13,607 bases of DNA from Bacteroidales bacterium UBA6229 (lineage in GTDB: Bacteria; Bacteroidota; Bacteroidia; Bacteroidales; F082): positions 1 to 13,607 of the forward strand of contig DJWN01000002.1 of assembly GCA_002440975.1 (NCBI GenBank), written 5' to 3'. The notes under the pieces are model-generated. The model did not search any database. It was not told the origin of the DNA and saw only the letters and a program-made list of their open reading frames with translations. How positions within the stretch are numbered: the first letter of the stretch is position 1; each line of letters begins with the position of its first letter. This document shows, in pieces, positions 5,465 through 13,607 of this stretch. Position numbers and translations under genes: made by a program.

Positions 5465-7234
5465 ATGAAGCAAAATCCCGGAAAATGGTATTCCTCTCAA
5501 ATACAGCAAGTAAACACTGCTATTCAAAGTAAAAGTCATTTTTTAGCCAGGCTTTCCTGGTTCAGGCTGATTAGTTTTCTCTTGTCATTACTGAGCTTTG
5601 GCTTTTATACCGGGAATGGAAAACTATATTTATTGTTGCTTTCAATTATCTTGTTTATATCATTTATTTATTTCACTATCAAGCATATAAACACAGGTAA
5701 GCAGTTGATGAGAATGCGATCAAAGTCAAAGGTGCTACAACATGAACTTGGCACCAACGAAAAACAGGATGTCATTTACAGTAATGGCCTTCATTTCAGG
5801 TCCAGGCTACCGTTTGCTGATGATCTGGATCTTTTTGGCGAGCACTCGCTTTTTCAGCAGCTCAACCGTTGCAGCACGCCAGTGGGAGAGGAGTTACTGG
5901 CGCATGGATTAATGAACAGTTTACGCGAACCTTCTAAAATCAGGATGATGCAGGATGCAGTGCGTGAATTGTCTGCATTTCCTGAATTCCGGATCGAAAT
6001 GCAGACAGCACTTCAATTGACTGTTTCCGAAAAATTTCCTGACCTGAAGGGGATGAGAAATACAAGTTTGGTGCAGCTTTTCAAAGAAAAGAGCATTAAA
6101 ATTCTGGCATATGGTTTGCCACTTATTGTGTTCTTGAGCCTGATTGCCGGCTTATCAGGTTTTGGTTATTCAGCTTTTTCTTTTATTGCAGTAATCGCTT
6201 TGATGATCTTGTTTTCGCAAAGTAGCAAAATGGTTTTGTTGGGCAGCGAACTCGATGGCTTGCGAAAGAAATTCAGTTCATGGGCTGTCGTTTTACAGGA
6301 TTTTTCAAAGCTGACATTACAGTCAGAATTATTACATGAAATGCAATCAGAAGCCGGTATTGCCTCCGATAGATTTAAAGAACTTGCAAAAATAAGTGCG
6401 CAATTCGACCGTCGTTCAAACCTGCTGTTGTATGTGCTTTCCAACTTGTTTTTGGCGCATGATTTTCATTTGGCTCTGCGCTACGAAAGGTGGCGCGCGA
6501 TCAACTATAGCCAGATACCACACTGGATTACTACTGTAGGAAGATACGAAATGTTGATGAGCCTTTCTGCTTTTACTTTTAATCATCCTGACTATTGCTG
6601 GCCGGAACTTACTGAGGAGAAGGAATTGAAGGCAGAAGCTTTAGGACACCCACTACTTCCTATAAACGAATGTATTAAGAATGATACACATCTGAAGCTT
6701 GATCCAAGGATAGTTTTAGTAACAGGAAGTAATATGTCGGGCAAAAGTACCTGGCTCAGAACACTGGGTGTGAATGTGTTATTAGCTCAATTTGGGGCTC
6801 CGGTGATGGCAAAATCCTTCGTTTGGAAGCCCTTGTTGCTTTTGAGTTCATTGCGGCAATCGGATAGCCTGGCTGAACATACATCTTTGTTTATGAACGA
6901 GTTGCAGCAGTTGAAAAACATTTTGGAACAGGCACGCCACCATTTTAGCCTTATTCTGCTGGATGAAATCCTGAGAGGAACCAATTCGGATGACAAGTAC
7001 ACGGGTTCGTATGAATTGCTTAAGCGACTTGCAAAATTGGATTCCTTAACTGTTATTGCTTCTCATGATTTGAAATTGAGTGAATTAGAAAATGAGCTGG
7101 ACAGAAAGCTTGTCAATTATTGCTTCGAAAGTAAAATAATTGATGGCAAGCTTAGCTTTGACTATACCATCCGCAAAGGAGTTGCCGTCAATCGCAATGC
7201 CACCTGGCTGATGAAAGATATGGGGATCATTTAA
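5465..7234 (+). CDS. Membrane-anchored MutS-related ATPase
   Basis: A 589-residue protein with the C-terminal ATPase domain of MutS proteins. The Walker A is GSNMSGKST (421-429), the Walker B is LILLDE (496-501, with Asp500 and Glu501), the conserved RQSDSLAEHTSLFMNEL segment is at 464-480, and the switch histidine is in SHD (533-535). The middle (about 120-180) has the MutS lever-like DLFGEHSLFQQLNR motif. Unlike MutS it lacks the N-terminal mismatch-recognition domain. It has two hydrophobic segments near the N-terminus (about 34-48 and 53-71) and a second pair in the middle (about 213-229 and 235-250), so it is probably bound to the inner membrane with the ATPase in the cytoplasm. Its substrate is unknown and mismatch repair should not be assumed. 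The gene converges on the DMT permease with 43 bp between stops. Confidence 0.85.
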   Translation: MKQNPGKWYSSQIQQVNTAIQSKSHFLARLSWFRLISFLLSLLSFGFYTGNGKLYLLLLSIILFISFIYFTIKHINTGKQLMRMRSKSKVLQHELGTNEKQDVIYSNGLHFRSRLPFADDLDLFGEHSLFQQLNRCSTPVGEELLAHGLMNSLREPSKIRMMQDAVRELSAFPEFRIEMQTALQLTVSEKFPDLKGMRNTSLVQLFKEKSIKILAYGLPLIVFLSLIAGLSGFGYSAFSFIAVIALMILFSQSSKMVLLGSELDGLRKKFSSWAVVLQDFSKLTLQSELLHEMQSEAGIASDRFKELAKISAQFDRRSNLLLYVLSNLFLAHDFHLALRYERWRAINYSQIPHWITTVGRYEMLMSLSAFTFNHPDYCWPELTEEKELKAEALGHPLLPINECIKNDTHLKLDPRIVLVTGSNMSGKSTWLRTLGVNVLLAQFGAPVMAKSFVWKPLLLLSSLRQSDSLAEHTSLFMNELQQLKNILEQARHHFSLILLDEILRGTNSDDKYTGSYELLKRLAKLDSLTVIASHDLKLSELENELDRKLVNYCFESKIIDGKLSFDYTIRKGVAVNRNATWLMKDMGII

Positions 7235-7277
7235 ACTTGCAGATCATACATCAACTGCCTGGGTACACCTATCAAAG

Positions 7278-8174
7278 TCAGGCTTTATTTTGTTTTAATT
7301 TAAGCTTTTTTTCCTGAAGAACGATTCCACTGACGATGAGTGCCAGGCCAACAATGGTACTGATTGAAATTGTTTCGCCCACAAAGAAACGGATAAAGAA
7401 AAGTGCGATGAAAGGAGATAAAAAGATCAGGTTGCTCACTTTGGCTGTATTTTCGGCATAGTGTAAAGCTTTCATCCACAGCACAAAAGTAAAACCCATC
7501 TCAAACAGTCCAATGTAAGCAGCACCGGATATTCCTTGCATATTAAGTGGCTGCCAGCGGTTGAGAAGGATAAAATAAATTACCATATAAAGCAGTCCAA
7601 AACTCATATTCAAGGTGATTTTAGGAACGGCATCGCGTTTGTCGTGCAGGTTTATAATCCAGTATAAAGCCCACAAAAATGCACTTCCGATGGCAAGCAT
7701 CACACCCGTCGGAGAACTGAATTCAAGTGAAAAAACAGCACCTTTGGTACTGATTACCCACAAGCCCGAAAAACTTATCATAATTGCAATAAATGCCTTA
7801 AAGCTAATCTTTTGCCCCAGTAAGGGGACAGAAAGCAAGGTCAGGATCACCGGCCAGCTGTAATTTAATACACCGGCTTCCTGAGCCAGCAAAAGTTCAT
7901 AAGCTTTAAACAGAACCAAGTAGTAACCAAAAGGATTCAGCAGTCCCAGTAGTGCCGATTTTAGCCAATATCGTCGTTCGGTTGGAAAAACCAGCCTTAA
8001 TTTTCCCTGAAAAATTGACAGCAGGATTAATCCCAGCCATCCAAAACCCACTGCCCAGAACAACAACCAATCGTACGAAAACCAATTAAGGCTCAACTTA
8101 AAAGCCGAACTCATGGTGGACCAGAAAAGCACTGTGATCAGAGCAAAAAGTGTAGCCTTTCGTTGATTTTTCAT
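7278..8174 (-). CDS. DMT superfamily permease (EamA type)
   Basis: A 298-residue integral membrane protein of the usual length for the drug/metabolite transporter superfamily, with about ten hydrophobic segments arranged as two five-helix EamA repeats. The N-terminal TLFALITVLFWSTMSSAFKL segment and a helix-rich second half beginning near SPTGVMLAIGSAFLWALYW (about 156-174) are typical. The C-terminus is a short basic tail (EKKLKLKQNKA). Members export or import amino acids, metabolites or toxic compounds, and the substrate cannot be predicted. The ATG at 8172-8174 puts the first helix directly after MKNQRKA, as expected. A -7 promoter box ends only four bases upstream. The terminator at 8212-8250 separates this gene from the RND operon on the same strand. 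Confidence 0.87.
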   Translation of the reverse strand: MKNQRKATLFALITVLFWSTMSSAFKLSLNWFSYDWLLFWAVGFGWLGLILLSIFQGKLRLVFPTERRYWLKSALLGLLNPFGYYLVLFKAYELLLAQEAGVLNYSWPVILTLLSVPLLGQKISFKAFIAIMISFSGLWVISTKGAVFSLEFSSPTGVMLAIGSAFLWALYWIINLHDKRDAVPKITLNMSFGLLYMVIYFILLNRWQPLNMQGISGAAYIGLFEMGFTFVLWMKALHYAENTAKVSNLIFLSPFIALFFIRFFVGETISISTIVGLALIVSGIVLQEKKLKLKQNKA

Positions 8175-8178
8175 GATT

Positions 8179-8186
8179 CAAAGATA
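8179..8186 (-). promoter_or_regulatory. -7 promoter box immediately upstream of the DMT permease
   Basis: On the minus strand TATCTTTG matches TAnnTTTG and ends four bases before the ATG at 8174. A TTTG lies 24 bases further upstream, at the edge of the T-run of the terminator, a little farther than usual. If used, transcription would start at or next to the start codon. Confidence 0.45.
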
Positions 8187-8211
8187 GCTGATTTGGAGGC
8201 ATTGAAAGTAC

Positions 8212-8250
8212 AAAAAAACACCAGCTTGTTTTAAATAAAACAGGCTGGTG
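8212..8250 (-). terminator. Intrinsic terminator of the RND operon
   Basis: On the minus strand a long stem (CACCAGCCTGTTTT pairing with AAAACAAGCTGGTG, one mismatch) has a very short loop and is followed by seven T residues (complement of 8212-8218). It lies 26 bases after the stop of the P-II-like gene and upstream of the DMT permease. Confidence 0.85.
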
Positions 8251-8275
8251 ATCATTAATTATTTGTGCAGACGGC

Positions 8276-8569
8276 CTACACCGTTTGCTCAATGTTCCAA
8301 ACAAAGGCTCTCACGCCCACTTCTTTGTTGATGGCATCGAGTTTTTCAATGGCTTCCAGCACAGCTTTCACCTTTTCCTCTTCCACAACAAGCATCATCG
8401 CACTGTTTTGCTCGGGCCAGGTGTGTGTGCCCATTCTGGGTTCACCCCCTACCGATCCTCGTCCCATTACAGCACCCCATTGGGTAAAACCCCTGATTTC
8501 GAGGGTGTCTAAAATAAACTCAACTTTTTCGGTATGTGCTTGATTATAAACTATAAATATTGCTTTCAT
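8276..8569 (-). CDS. P-II-like protein, RND transporter-associated (PG0541 type)
   Basis: A 97-residue protein from the start MKAIFIVYN with a P-II-like ferredoxin fold pattern: beta strand, helix (about 10-24), a glycine-rich loop (GRGSVGGEPRMG, about 37-48), a strand (MMLVVEEEK), a helix (VKAVLEAIEKLD) and a final strand (VRAFVWNI). It resembles the small protein that NCBI calls the PG0541 family, transporter-associated, found as last gene of RND efflux operons in Bacteroidetes, recalled from Porphyromonas gingivalis. I propose a regulatory or sensing role for the pump, but no function is shown. The frame can also start at ATG 8608, overlapping the RND stop by eight bases. The extra N-terminus (MNSTPQSNKNIKT) looks like non-coding leader, so I prefer 8569. 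The operon terminator follows. Confidence 0.8.
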   Translation of the reverse strand: MKAIFIVYNQAHTEKVEFILDTLEIRGFTQWGAVMGRGSVGGEPRMGTHTWPEQNSAMMLVVEEEKVKAVLEAIEKLDAINKEVGVRAFVWNIEQTV

Positions 8570-8600
8570 GGTCTTTATATTTTTGTTTGATTGAGGCGTA

Positions 8601-11600
8601 CTATTCATTTAAAAATGAAAACTGAGCACGTACCTGTTTTTGTTTATCACGCTCACCGCGCGTAGCAAACATTTTGTAAATAACCGGAACGATAACCATA
8701 GTAATTACAGTAGAAGCAATCAAACCGCCGATCACGGAAATTCCCATAGGGCTCCATATTTCTGAACCATCACCAGTGCTCAAAGCCAGTGGCAGCATCC
8801 CAAGTATGGTTGTAAAGGCTGTCATCAACACAGGTCGCAGCCTTGATCTGCCCGACTGGGTGATGGCTTCATCCAGCTCAAAGCCCCGGTCGCGCATCAG
8901 ATTGATATAGTCAACCAACACGATGGCATTTTTTACCACAATACCAATCAGCATCACAGCCCCCAATCCGGCAATAATACTCAGGGTGGTGTTTGTAATG
9001 AAGAGTGCGAAAATAACGCCCGAGAATGCAAACGGAATGGAAAACATGATGATGAAGGGCATTTTAAGCGATTCGAACTGTGAGGCCATCACCAGATAAA
9101 CCAAAACCAACGAAAGCATGAGCAGTAATCCCAAATCCATAAAACCTTCCTGTTGATCTTCGTAGGCACCACCTACTTCAACCATCACTTCACGCGGTAG
9201 TTCGATCTGATTTATCTTTTGCTGAATCTGTTCAGCCAGCACACCGAGGCTTATTTTATAAGGAGTTGCTGACACTTTTACCAGGCGTTCGCGACGTTTG
9301 CGCTCGATATTGGGTGGTGAGTAATATTCAACCACTTCGCCTATCTCGCCCAGCCTGATGAATTGGCCATAAGAATTTTGTAATGAGATATTCTCTAAAT
9401 CCTGGATCGAATTTCTGAATTCCTCTTTAAACCGGATGACGATATCATATTCTTCACCTGATTCGCGGTATTTTGTTGCAGTAAGACCTTCGATTCGATT
9501 GTAAAGGGCAGTACTTACCGAAGCCGTGTTCAATCCGTTGGCAGCCAGTTTTTCACGATCCAGCTCCACGCGCAGTTCAGGTTTCTCATCTTCGCGGCTT
9601 ATCGAAACCTCTCTGGCTCCTGCAATGGTTCTGATGCTGTCGGCCAGTTGGTTCGCCAGTCCTGTAGTCATATTAATGTCGTATCCATAAATTTCAACAT
9701 CAACATTATTGCCGCCCATCATGCCGGAGCTCCCGCTTTGAACGGTATATTCAATGATTTCCGGAATTTGAGAAAGCTCTGTTCGCACAGCTTCTTCTAT
9801 ATCCCATACCGATCGCTCACGTTCTTTCTGGTCAATCAGCCGAACATTGTAGTTAATAACATTGGATCCTGTTGCCATAAACATCGACATAAAACCACCC
9901 TGATCGTCGGCTCCGGCAGATGTTGCGACCAAATCTATTTCCGGAAATTTGTCCCATAATATCTGATCCACCTTTCGGGCTATTTCTATGGACTGATCCA
10001 CGCGGGTTCCGGATTTTAGTTCGACAGCTATCGTAAAACGTCCTTCATCAGATTGTGGCATAAACTCCGATTGCAGGTTTGTGGCAAGCAAAATTGAAAG
10101 AACAAAAATTCCCAGCGAACCCAGTATAATAACTTTTTTATGATACAAACTCCAGCGGAGGGTATTTTCATAGAAGTTATCCAGCTTATCGAGCCAGGGT
10201 AGAATTATTCTGTCGTAGCTAAAACGACCAGGAGTTTTCTTTCTGGTTTTCAGCCTGAGCAGTTTTGAGCTCAACATAGGTGTGAGTGTGATGGCCACCA
10301 GCGTTGATGTGGTTACCGTAATGGTTACGATCCAGCCCAGCTGACGAAACATTACGCCGGTCAAACCGGTGATCATGGTCATTGGGAAGAAAACCGCTAC
10401 TACAGTAAGCGTGGTAACGATCACAGCGAGCCAAACTTCGTTTGTGGCATAGATGGCGGCTTCGCGCGGACTGCTACCCCGTTCGATGTGTTTTGTTATG
10501 TTTTCGAGCACCACAATGGCATCATCCACCACCATCCCGATGGCAATTGATAGAGCAGAAAGTGAGATGATATTGATCGAGTTGCCAGATATTTGCAGGT
10601 AAATAAAAGCCACGATAAGCGAGATGGGGATCGTGAGTACGATGATGAAAGTTGCCCTCCAGCGACCCAGGAAAAACAACACAACTAACACAACGAATAT
10701 CAAGGCATACATCAGGGTGGTTGAAAGGTTGTTGATAGAACCGCTGATGAACTCGCTGGAGTCGAAAATTACGGAGATTTCAACATCCGAAGGGAGGCTT
10801 TTTTTGAGCACTTCCATGCGTTTGTTCAACTCCTTTGAAATGTTCACTGTGTTGGCTCCCGACTGTTTCATCACCATCATGCGTACGCCATTCTTGCCGT
10901 TGATCTTTTCATCCATGCTCATATCCCGGATTGAATCGCGAACTGTAGCCACATCTTTCAGGTATATGGCCTGACCATTGATGTTTCCAATGACGATATC
11001 CCTGATAAAATCGGATGATTTAAATTCGCCTTCCACCCGCAAAGGATAATCAATCATGCCCATTTCGATATTTCCGGTTGGCAGGTTCATGTTTTCTGCT
11101 GCCAGGATACCGCCAATTTGTTCCACGGTCATATTGTAGGCTTCCAATCGGTGCGGATCCAGTTCGATTGCCACTTCACGCTTTGGAGCACCGATCACCC
11201 GGATCGAACCAATACCATCCACCCGGTTGAGTGGATTGATTAATTTCTCTTCCAGAATCTTTTCCAGCCCTTCGTAGCTTTCATCAGCAGTGATGGCAAA
11301 CATCTGAATAGGGAACATGCTGGTGTTAAACTTAAAGATAACCGGATCGTCCACCTCATCAGGCAGTGTACGTGATACGGTTGAAATGGCATCGCGTATA
11401 TTGTTTGCGGCTTCGCTGAGGTCAGTTTCAAATTCAAATTCCAATGTTACTATCGAAAGATTATCTCTTGAAGTTGAAGTAATTTCTTTTAAGTCGTCAA
11501 CTGTATTCAATGCATCTTCAATCGGCTCTGTTACATTGATTTCGATATCCTGTGCGCTGGCACCCGGATAGGTTGTGAGCACGGTTATTGCAGGAAATTC

Positions 11601-11720
11601 AATCTCAGGATAAAGGTCAACCGGAAGTCGTGATACAGAATACAGGCCAAACACAATCACTGCGATGAAAATCATCAAGGTAGTGATGGGTTTTTTTACT
11701 GAACTGCCATAGATACTCAT
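8601..11720 (-). CDS. RND efflux pump, inner-membrane subunit (AcrB/HAE1-like)
   Basis: A 1039-residue protein of full RND length. It has one N-terminal helix (about 13-29), a large periplasmic loop (30-335), helices 2-6, another periplasmic region (about 550-860) and a last helix group (from about 862). Proton-relay residues are visible: Asp399 and Asp400 in GMVVDDAIVVLEN, matching AcrB D407/D408, and Lys930 in GIVVKNAIVLVDY, matching K940. The start MSIYGSSVKKPITTLM and the LPVDLYPEIEFP motif (32-43) are typical. Aspartates in helix 4 and the overall sequence suggest hydrophobic or amphiphilic drug export rather than heavy-metal export, although HAE and HME types are not firmly separable by eye. 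The gene lies 31 bp after the membrane-fusion gene and belongs to the operon of outer-membrane factor, fusion protein, pump and P-II-like protein. Confidence 0.95.
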   Translation of the reverse strand: MSIYGSSVKKPITTLMIFIAVIVFGLYSVSRLPVDLYPEIEFPAITVLTTYPGASAQDIEINVTEPIEDALNTVDDLKEITSTSRDNLSIVTLEFEFETDLSEAANNIRDAISTVSRTLPDEVDDPVIFKFNTSMFPIQMFAITADESYEGLEKILEEKLINPLNRVDGIGSIRVIGAPKREVAIELDPHRLEAYNMTVEQIGGILAAENMNLPTGNIEMGMIDYPLRVEGEFKSSDFIRDIVIGNINGQAIYLKDVATVRDSIRDMSMDEKINGKNGVRMMVMKQSGANTVNISKELNKRMEVLKKSLPSDVEISVIFDSSEFISGSINNLSTTLMYALIFVVLVVLFFLGRWRATFIIVLTIPISLIVAFIYLQISGNSINIISLSALSIAIGMVVDDAIVVLENITKHIERGSSPREAAIYATNEVWLAVIVTTLTVVAVFFPMTMITGLTGVMFRQLGWIVTITVTTSTLVAITLTPMLSSKLLRLKTRKKTPGRFSYDRIILPWLDKLDNFYENTLRWSLYHKKVIILGSLGIFVLSILLATNLQSEFMPQSDEGRFTIAVELKSGTRVDQSIEIARKVDQILWDKFPEIDLVATSAGADDQGGFMSMFMATGSNVINYNVRLIDQKERERSVWDIEEAVRTELSQIPEIIEYTVQSGSSGMMGGNNVDVEIYGYDINMTTGLANQLADSIRTIAGAREVSISREDEKPELRVELDREKLAANGLNTASVSTALYNRIEGLTATKYRESGEEYDIVIRFKEEFRNSIQDLENISLQNSYGQFIRLGEIGEVVEYYSPPNIERKRRERLVKVSATPYKISLGVLAEQIQQKINQIELPREVMVEVGGAYEDQQEGFMDLGLLLMLSLVLVYLVMASQFESLKMPFIIMFSIPFAFSGVIFALFITNTTLSIIAGLGAVMLIGIVVKNAIVLVDYINLMRDRGFELDEAITQSGRSRLRPVLMTAFTTILGMLPLALSTGDGSEIWSPMGISVIGGLIASTVITMVIVPVIYKMFATRGERDKQKQVRAQFSFLNE

Positions 11721-11751
11721 GTAGAATGTCTTTTAAAATTAGTAGCTTGGT

Positions 11752-12792
11752 TTATTCCATCAAGGTTACAGAATCGCCGGCCATCAGACGTGCTTGTCCG
11801 GCAATAATTAGCTGCATGCCTTCGCTGATTTCGGATGAGATCACCTCAACTTTGTCGTTGATACGCTTCCCGATTTCAACCTCTATCTGTTTTGCTTTGC
11901 CCTGGTCATACACATAGATAAAGCGATTGTTGGTTCCTTCCTGTTTTACTATCGCGATGGCAGGCACAACAAGCGATTCTATCTCTTCGAGCTGTATTTC
12001 CAGGCGGGTGAACATTCCCGGACGTAGCTCCTCATTGGGATTATCAATCTTTATCTCGACCTTAAAAGTACGGGTTGCTTCGTTGATAGTAGGGTAAATG
12101 CGATAAACACTTCCTTTATAAACCTTACCCGGATAGATATCAGTCGTAAAAGTGGCATCCATGCCCAGTTTAATGGCAGGAAAATAGCTTTCCGAAATAT
12201 GCACAACGGCTTTCAGGTTCGATATTTGCTGAAGATTGACAATGGCAGCTTTGCCTGATGCTGTGTTGGGAGCTCCTGAATACACCTCGCCATCTTCGTA
12301 ATATTTAGCTGTGATAATACCACTGAAAGGCGCAAGCAGGGTGGTGTTTTCTTTAAGGAATTTCACGTTTGAGCTGGCAAGATCAGCGGCCATTTTAGCC
12401 TGGTCGTACTGTTGTTGCGAGATGCTGTTTTGCTTAAGCAGGGTTTCCATGCGCTGGAAATTTACTTTAGCATCTTCCAACTGCAACATGGCTTGTGTTA
12501 GTTGTGTGCGATCCATCTCGACCAGTACCTGACCTTTTATCACACGATCGCCCACTTCAATATAAATCTTATCTATCCTGCCTGGCTGGGCAGGAGCGGC
12601 ATTGACCTCTTGGAATGGTATTAAAGTGCTTGTATAATTGGATGTTCGCTGTATAACAGTTTTTTCAAGTGTGATTGTTTTTACAGGCCGGGCCGATTTG
12701 GCTTCCGCTTCAGGGCGTTGGGCTTCAGAGTTACAGGCCGAAAATGCGATTGACAACCCTATCACCAAAGTTGTGATTTTTAATGTTTTCAT
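11752..12792 (-). CDS. RND membrane-fusion protein (periplasmic adaptor lipoprotein)
   Basis: A 346-residue HlyD/AcrA-type adaptor linking the RND pump to the outer-membrane channel. The N-terminus is a lipoprotein signal peptide with probable lipidated Cys20 (SIAFSAC). Next come the first half of the biotinyl-lipoyl domain (about 50-85, with VGDRVIKGQVLVEMD), a short alpha-hairpin (about 85-140), the second lipoyl half (LLAPFSGIITAKYYEDGEV), a beta-barrel (about 185-265) and the membrane-proximal domain at the C-terminus (VEVISSEISEGMQLIIAG). The length is somewhat short, as usual for adaptors with a short hairpin. It follows the outer-membrane factor gene by 17 bp and precedes the pump gene by 31 bp, so the three are probably co-transcribed. 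Confidence 0.93.
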   Translation of the reverse strand: MKTLKITTLVIGLSIAFSACNSEAQRPEAEAKSARPVKTITLEKTVIQRTSNYTSTLIPFQEVNAAPAQPGRIDKIYIEVGDRVIKGQVLVEMDRTQLTQAMLQLEDAKVNFQRMETLLKQNSISQQQYDQAKMAADLASSNVKFLKENTTLLAPFSGIITAKYYEDGEVYSGAPNTASGKAAIVNLQQISNLKAVVHISESYFPAIKLGMDATFTTDIYPGKVYKGSVYRIYPTINEATRTFKVEIKIDNPNEELRPGMFTRLEIQLEEIESLVVPAIAIVKQEGTNNRFIYVYDQGKAKQIEVEIGKRINDKVEVISSEISEGMQLIIAGQARLMAGDSVTLME

Positions 12793-12809
12793 AAATTTTT
12801 TACTTAAAC

Positions 12810-13607
12810 TTATAATTGATTATATAATTTTTTCAGTTTTAGATTCGCCTGCATCAGTTCGATCGCCGCATTCAGGTAATTACTTTCGGCTTCCAGAAAA
12901 CTGGTGTTGGTTTGTGTGAGGTCGAGACTAGAGATAAGACCCTGCCGGTATTTGTGCTGCATGCTTTCGAGCACCCTTTTGGCAACGGTTACATTGTCGC
13001 GCTGGGTTTGATAATTTTCGAAAGCATTCGTGAAGTCGGTTCGTAACTGATTGTTTTGCAGCATTAGTTGTTCTTCAACCATATCTTTTGAACGTTCAAC
13101 TTTATCAAGTTCTATTTTGGCTTTGCTTAAATTAGCCTTGCGAATGCCACTTGAAAAAATTGGAATATTCAGGTTCAACCCGGCAGCATTGTTCGGACTG
13201 ATATCGAAGCCCGAGGTTTTTATCTTTTTTGTATAACTATAAAAGCCAACCAGGGTAGGGGCATAAGCCCACTTCTCCATATCAACCATTTTTTTCTGAA
13301 GATTGCGCTGGGTTTCAATCAGTTGAAAACTGACATTATTGTTGATATTGAATTCCTGAGTAAGTGAGCTTGTTGCTATCAGCTCGTCCAGGATTTGATC
13401 CATCGAACTTGTAAGTTCAATTTGCTGATCGAAGTTTACGCCCATCTGGTATCTTAACATATTGTAGCTCAACCTGATATTTCGATCCATGGATTTATGT
13501 TGATTCTCGAGCTGCGAAACGCTGATACTGATTTGATCGACATCCGTTTGTTCGGCCAGTCCGGCTTCATACATATTTTGAGTATGCTGCTGAATGGCTT
13601 TCAGGTT
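12810..13607 (-). CDS. TolC-family outer-membrane efflux protein, C-terminal part (cut by right edge)
   Basis: The reading frame enters from the right edge. Eleven codons (NLKAIQQHTQN) precede the first internal Met at 13574, so that Met is not the true start. The 265 visible residues show the long alpha-helical heptad-rich segments of OEP/TolC proteins: YEAGLAEQTDVDQISISVSQ near the left, the IPIFSSGIRKANLSKAKIEL region, and the terminal repeat helix with KYRQGLISSLDLTQTNTSF. The motif GLxSxLDLxxxxxSxLxAExxY before the C-terminus is typical of the family. It forms the outer-membrane channel for the adaptor and pump encoded next. The signal peptide and the first half of the protein lie beyond the window, as does the operon promoter. 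Confidence 0.93.
   Translation of the reverse strand, partial: NLKAIQQHTQNMYEAGLAEQTDVDQISISVSQLENQHKSMDRNIRLSYNMLRYQMGVNFDQQIELTSSMDQILDELIATSSLTQEFNINNNVSFQLIETQRNLQKKMVDMEKWAYAPTLVGFYSYTKKIKTSGFDISPNNAAGLNLNIPIFSSGIRKANLSKAKIELDKVERSKDMVEEQLMLQNNQLRTDFTNAFENYQTQRDNVTVAKRVLESMQHKYRQGLISSLDLTQTNTSFLEAESNYLNAAIELMQANLKLKKLYNQL

Noticed and set aside
7256..7283. Bidirectional terminator between the MutS-related gene and the DMT permease
   Set aside because: The stem is only about five pairs with a 17-base loop and overlaps the permease stop codon.
9648..9959. Plus-strand frame of about 100 codons inside the RND gene
   Set aside because: It is antisense to a strongly conserved 1039-residue RND protein and shows no domain; it is a shadow frame.

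Overview
The window looks like a chromosomal segment of a Bacteroidota (Bacteroidetes) bacterium. It has Bacteroidetes-type -7 promoter boxes (TAnnTTTG) in front of three genes, A-rich leaders without strong Shine-Dalgarno sequences, a cluster of TTCGACAGGCTC-type dispersed repeats, and an RND efflux operon ending in a small P-II-like gene of the kind known from Porphyromonas. The species cannot be named from the sequence alone.

Left part (1 to about 5340) is accessory and visibly AT-rich. It holds the tail of an unrecognised reading frame, an MFS transporter flanked by a 14-bp imperfect inverted repeat, and a 52-bp hairpin repeat (copy R1). About 590 bp without a confident gene follow, then an ISNCY-like insertion sequence whose transposase is split into two frames at an A8 run, a 99-bp MITE-like element with apparent 9-bp target duplications, and a Fic-family protein with an operator-like promoter. 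A second copy of the hairpin repeat (R2) and a cluster of dispersed repeats close the region. R1 and R2 are in the same orientation and 3630 bp apart, each at the 3' end of a + strand gene. All 11 of their base differences fit one shared secondary structure, including three compensatory base-pair changes.

Right part (about 5340 to 13607) looks like core genome with higher G+C. A membrane-anchored MutS-related ATPase (+) converges on a DMT/EamA permease (-). A strong intrinsic terminator separates the permease from a four-gene minus-strand operon. In transcription order the operon is TolC-like outer-membrane factor (cut by the right edge), lipoprotein membrane-fusion protein, RND pump, and P-II-like protein. 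The first three form a tripartite export machine across inner membrane, periplasm and outer membrane. The fourth is a candidate regulator or accessory.

The most notable items are the covarying hairpin repeat, the MITE with its target duplication beside the Fic promoter, the exact -1 slippery heptamer in the transposase, the Fic operator architecture, and the P-II-like partner of the RND pump. No CRISPR array, tRNA, rRNA or clear multi-gene defence system was seen.
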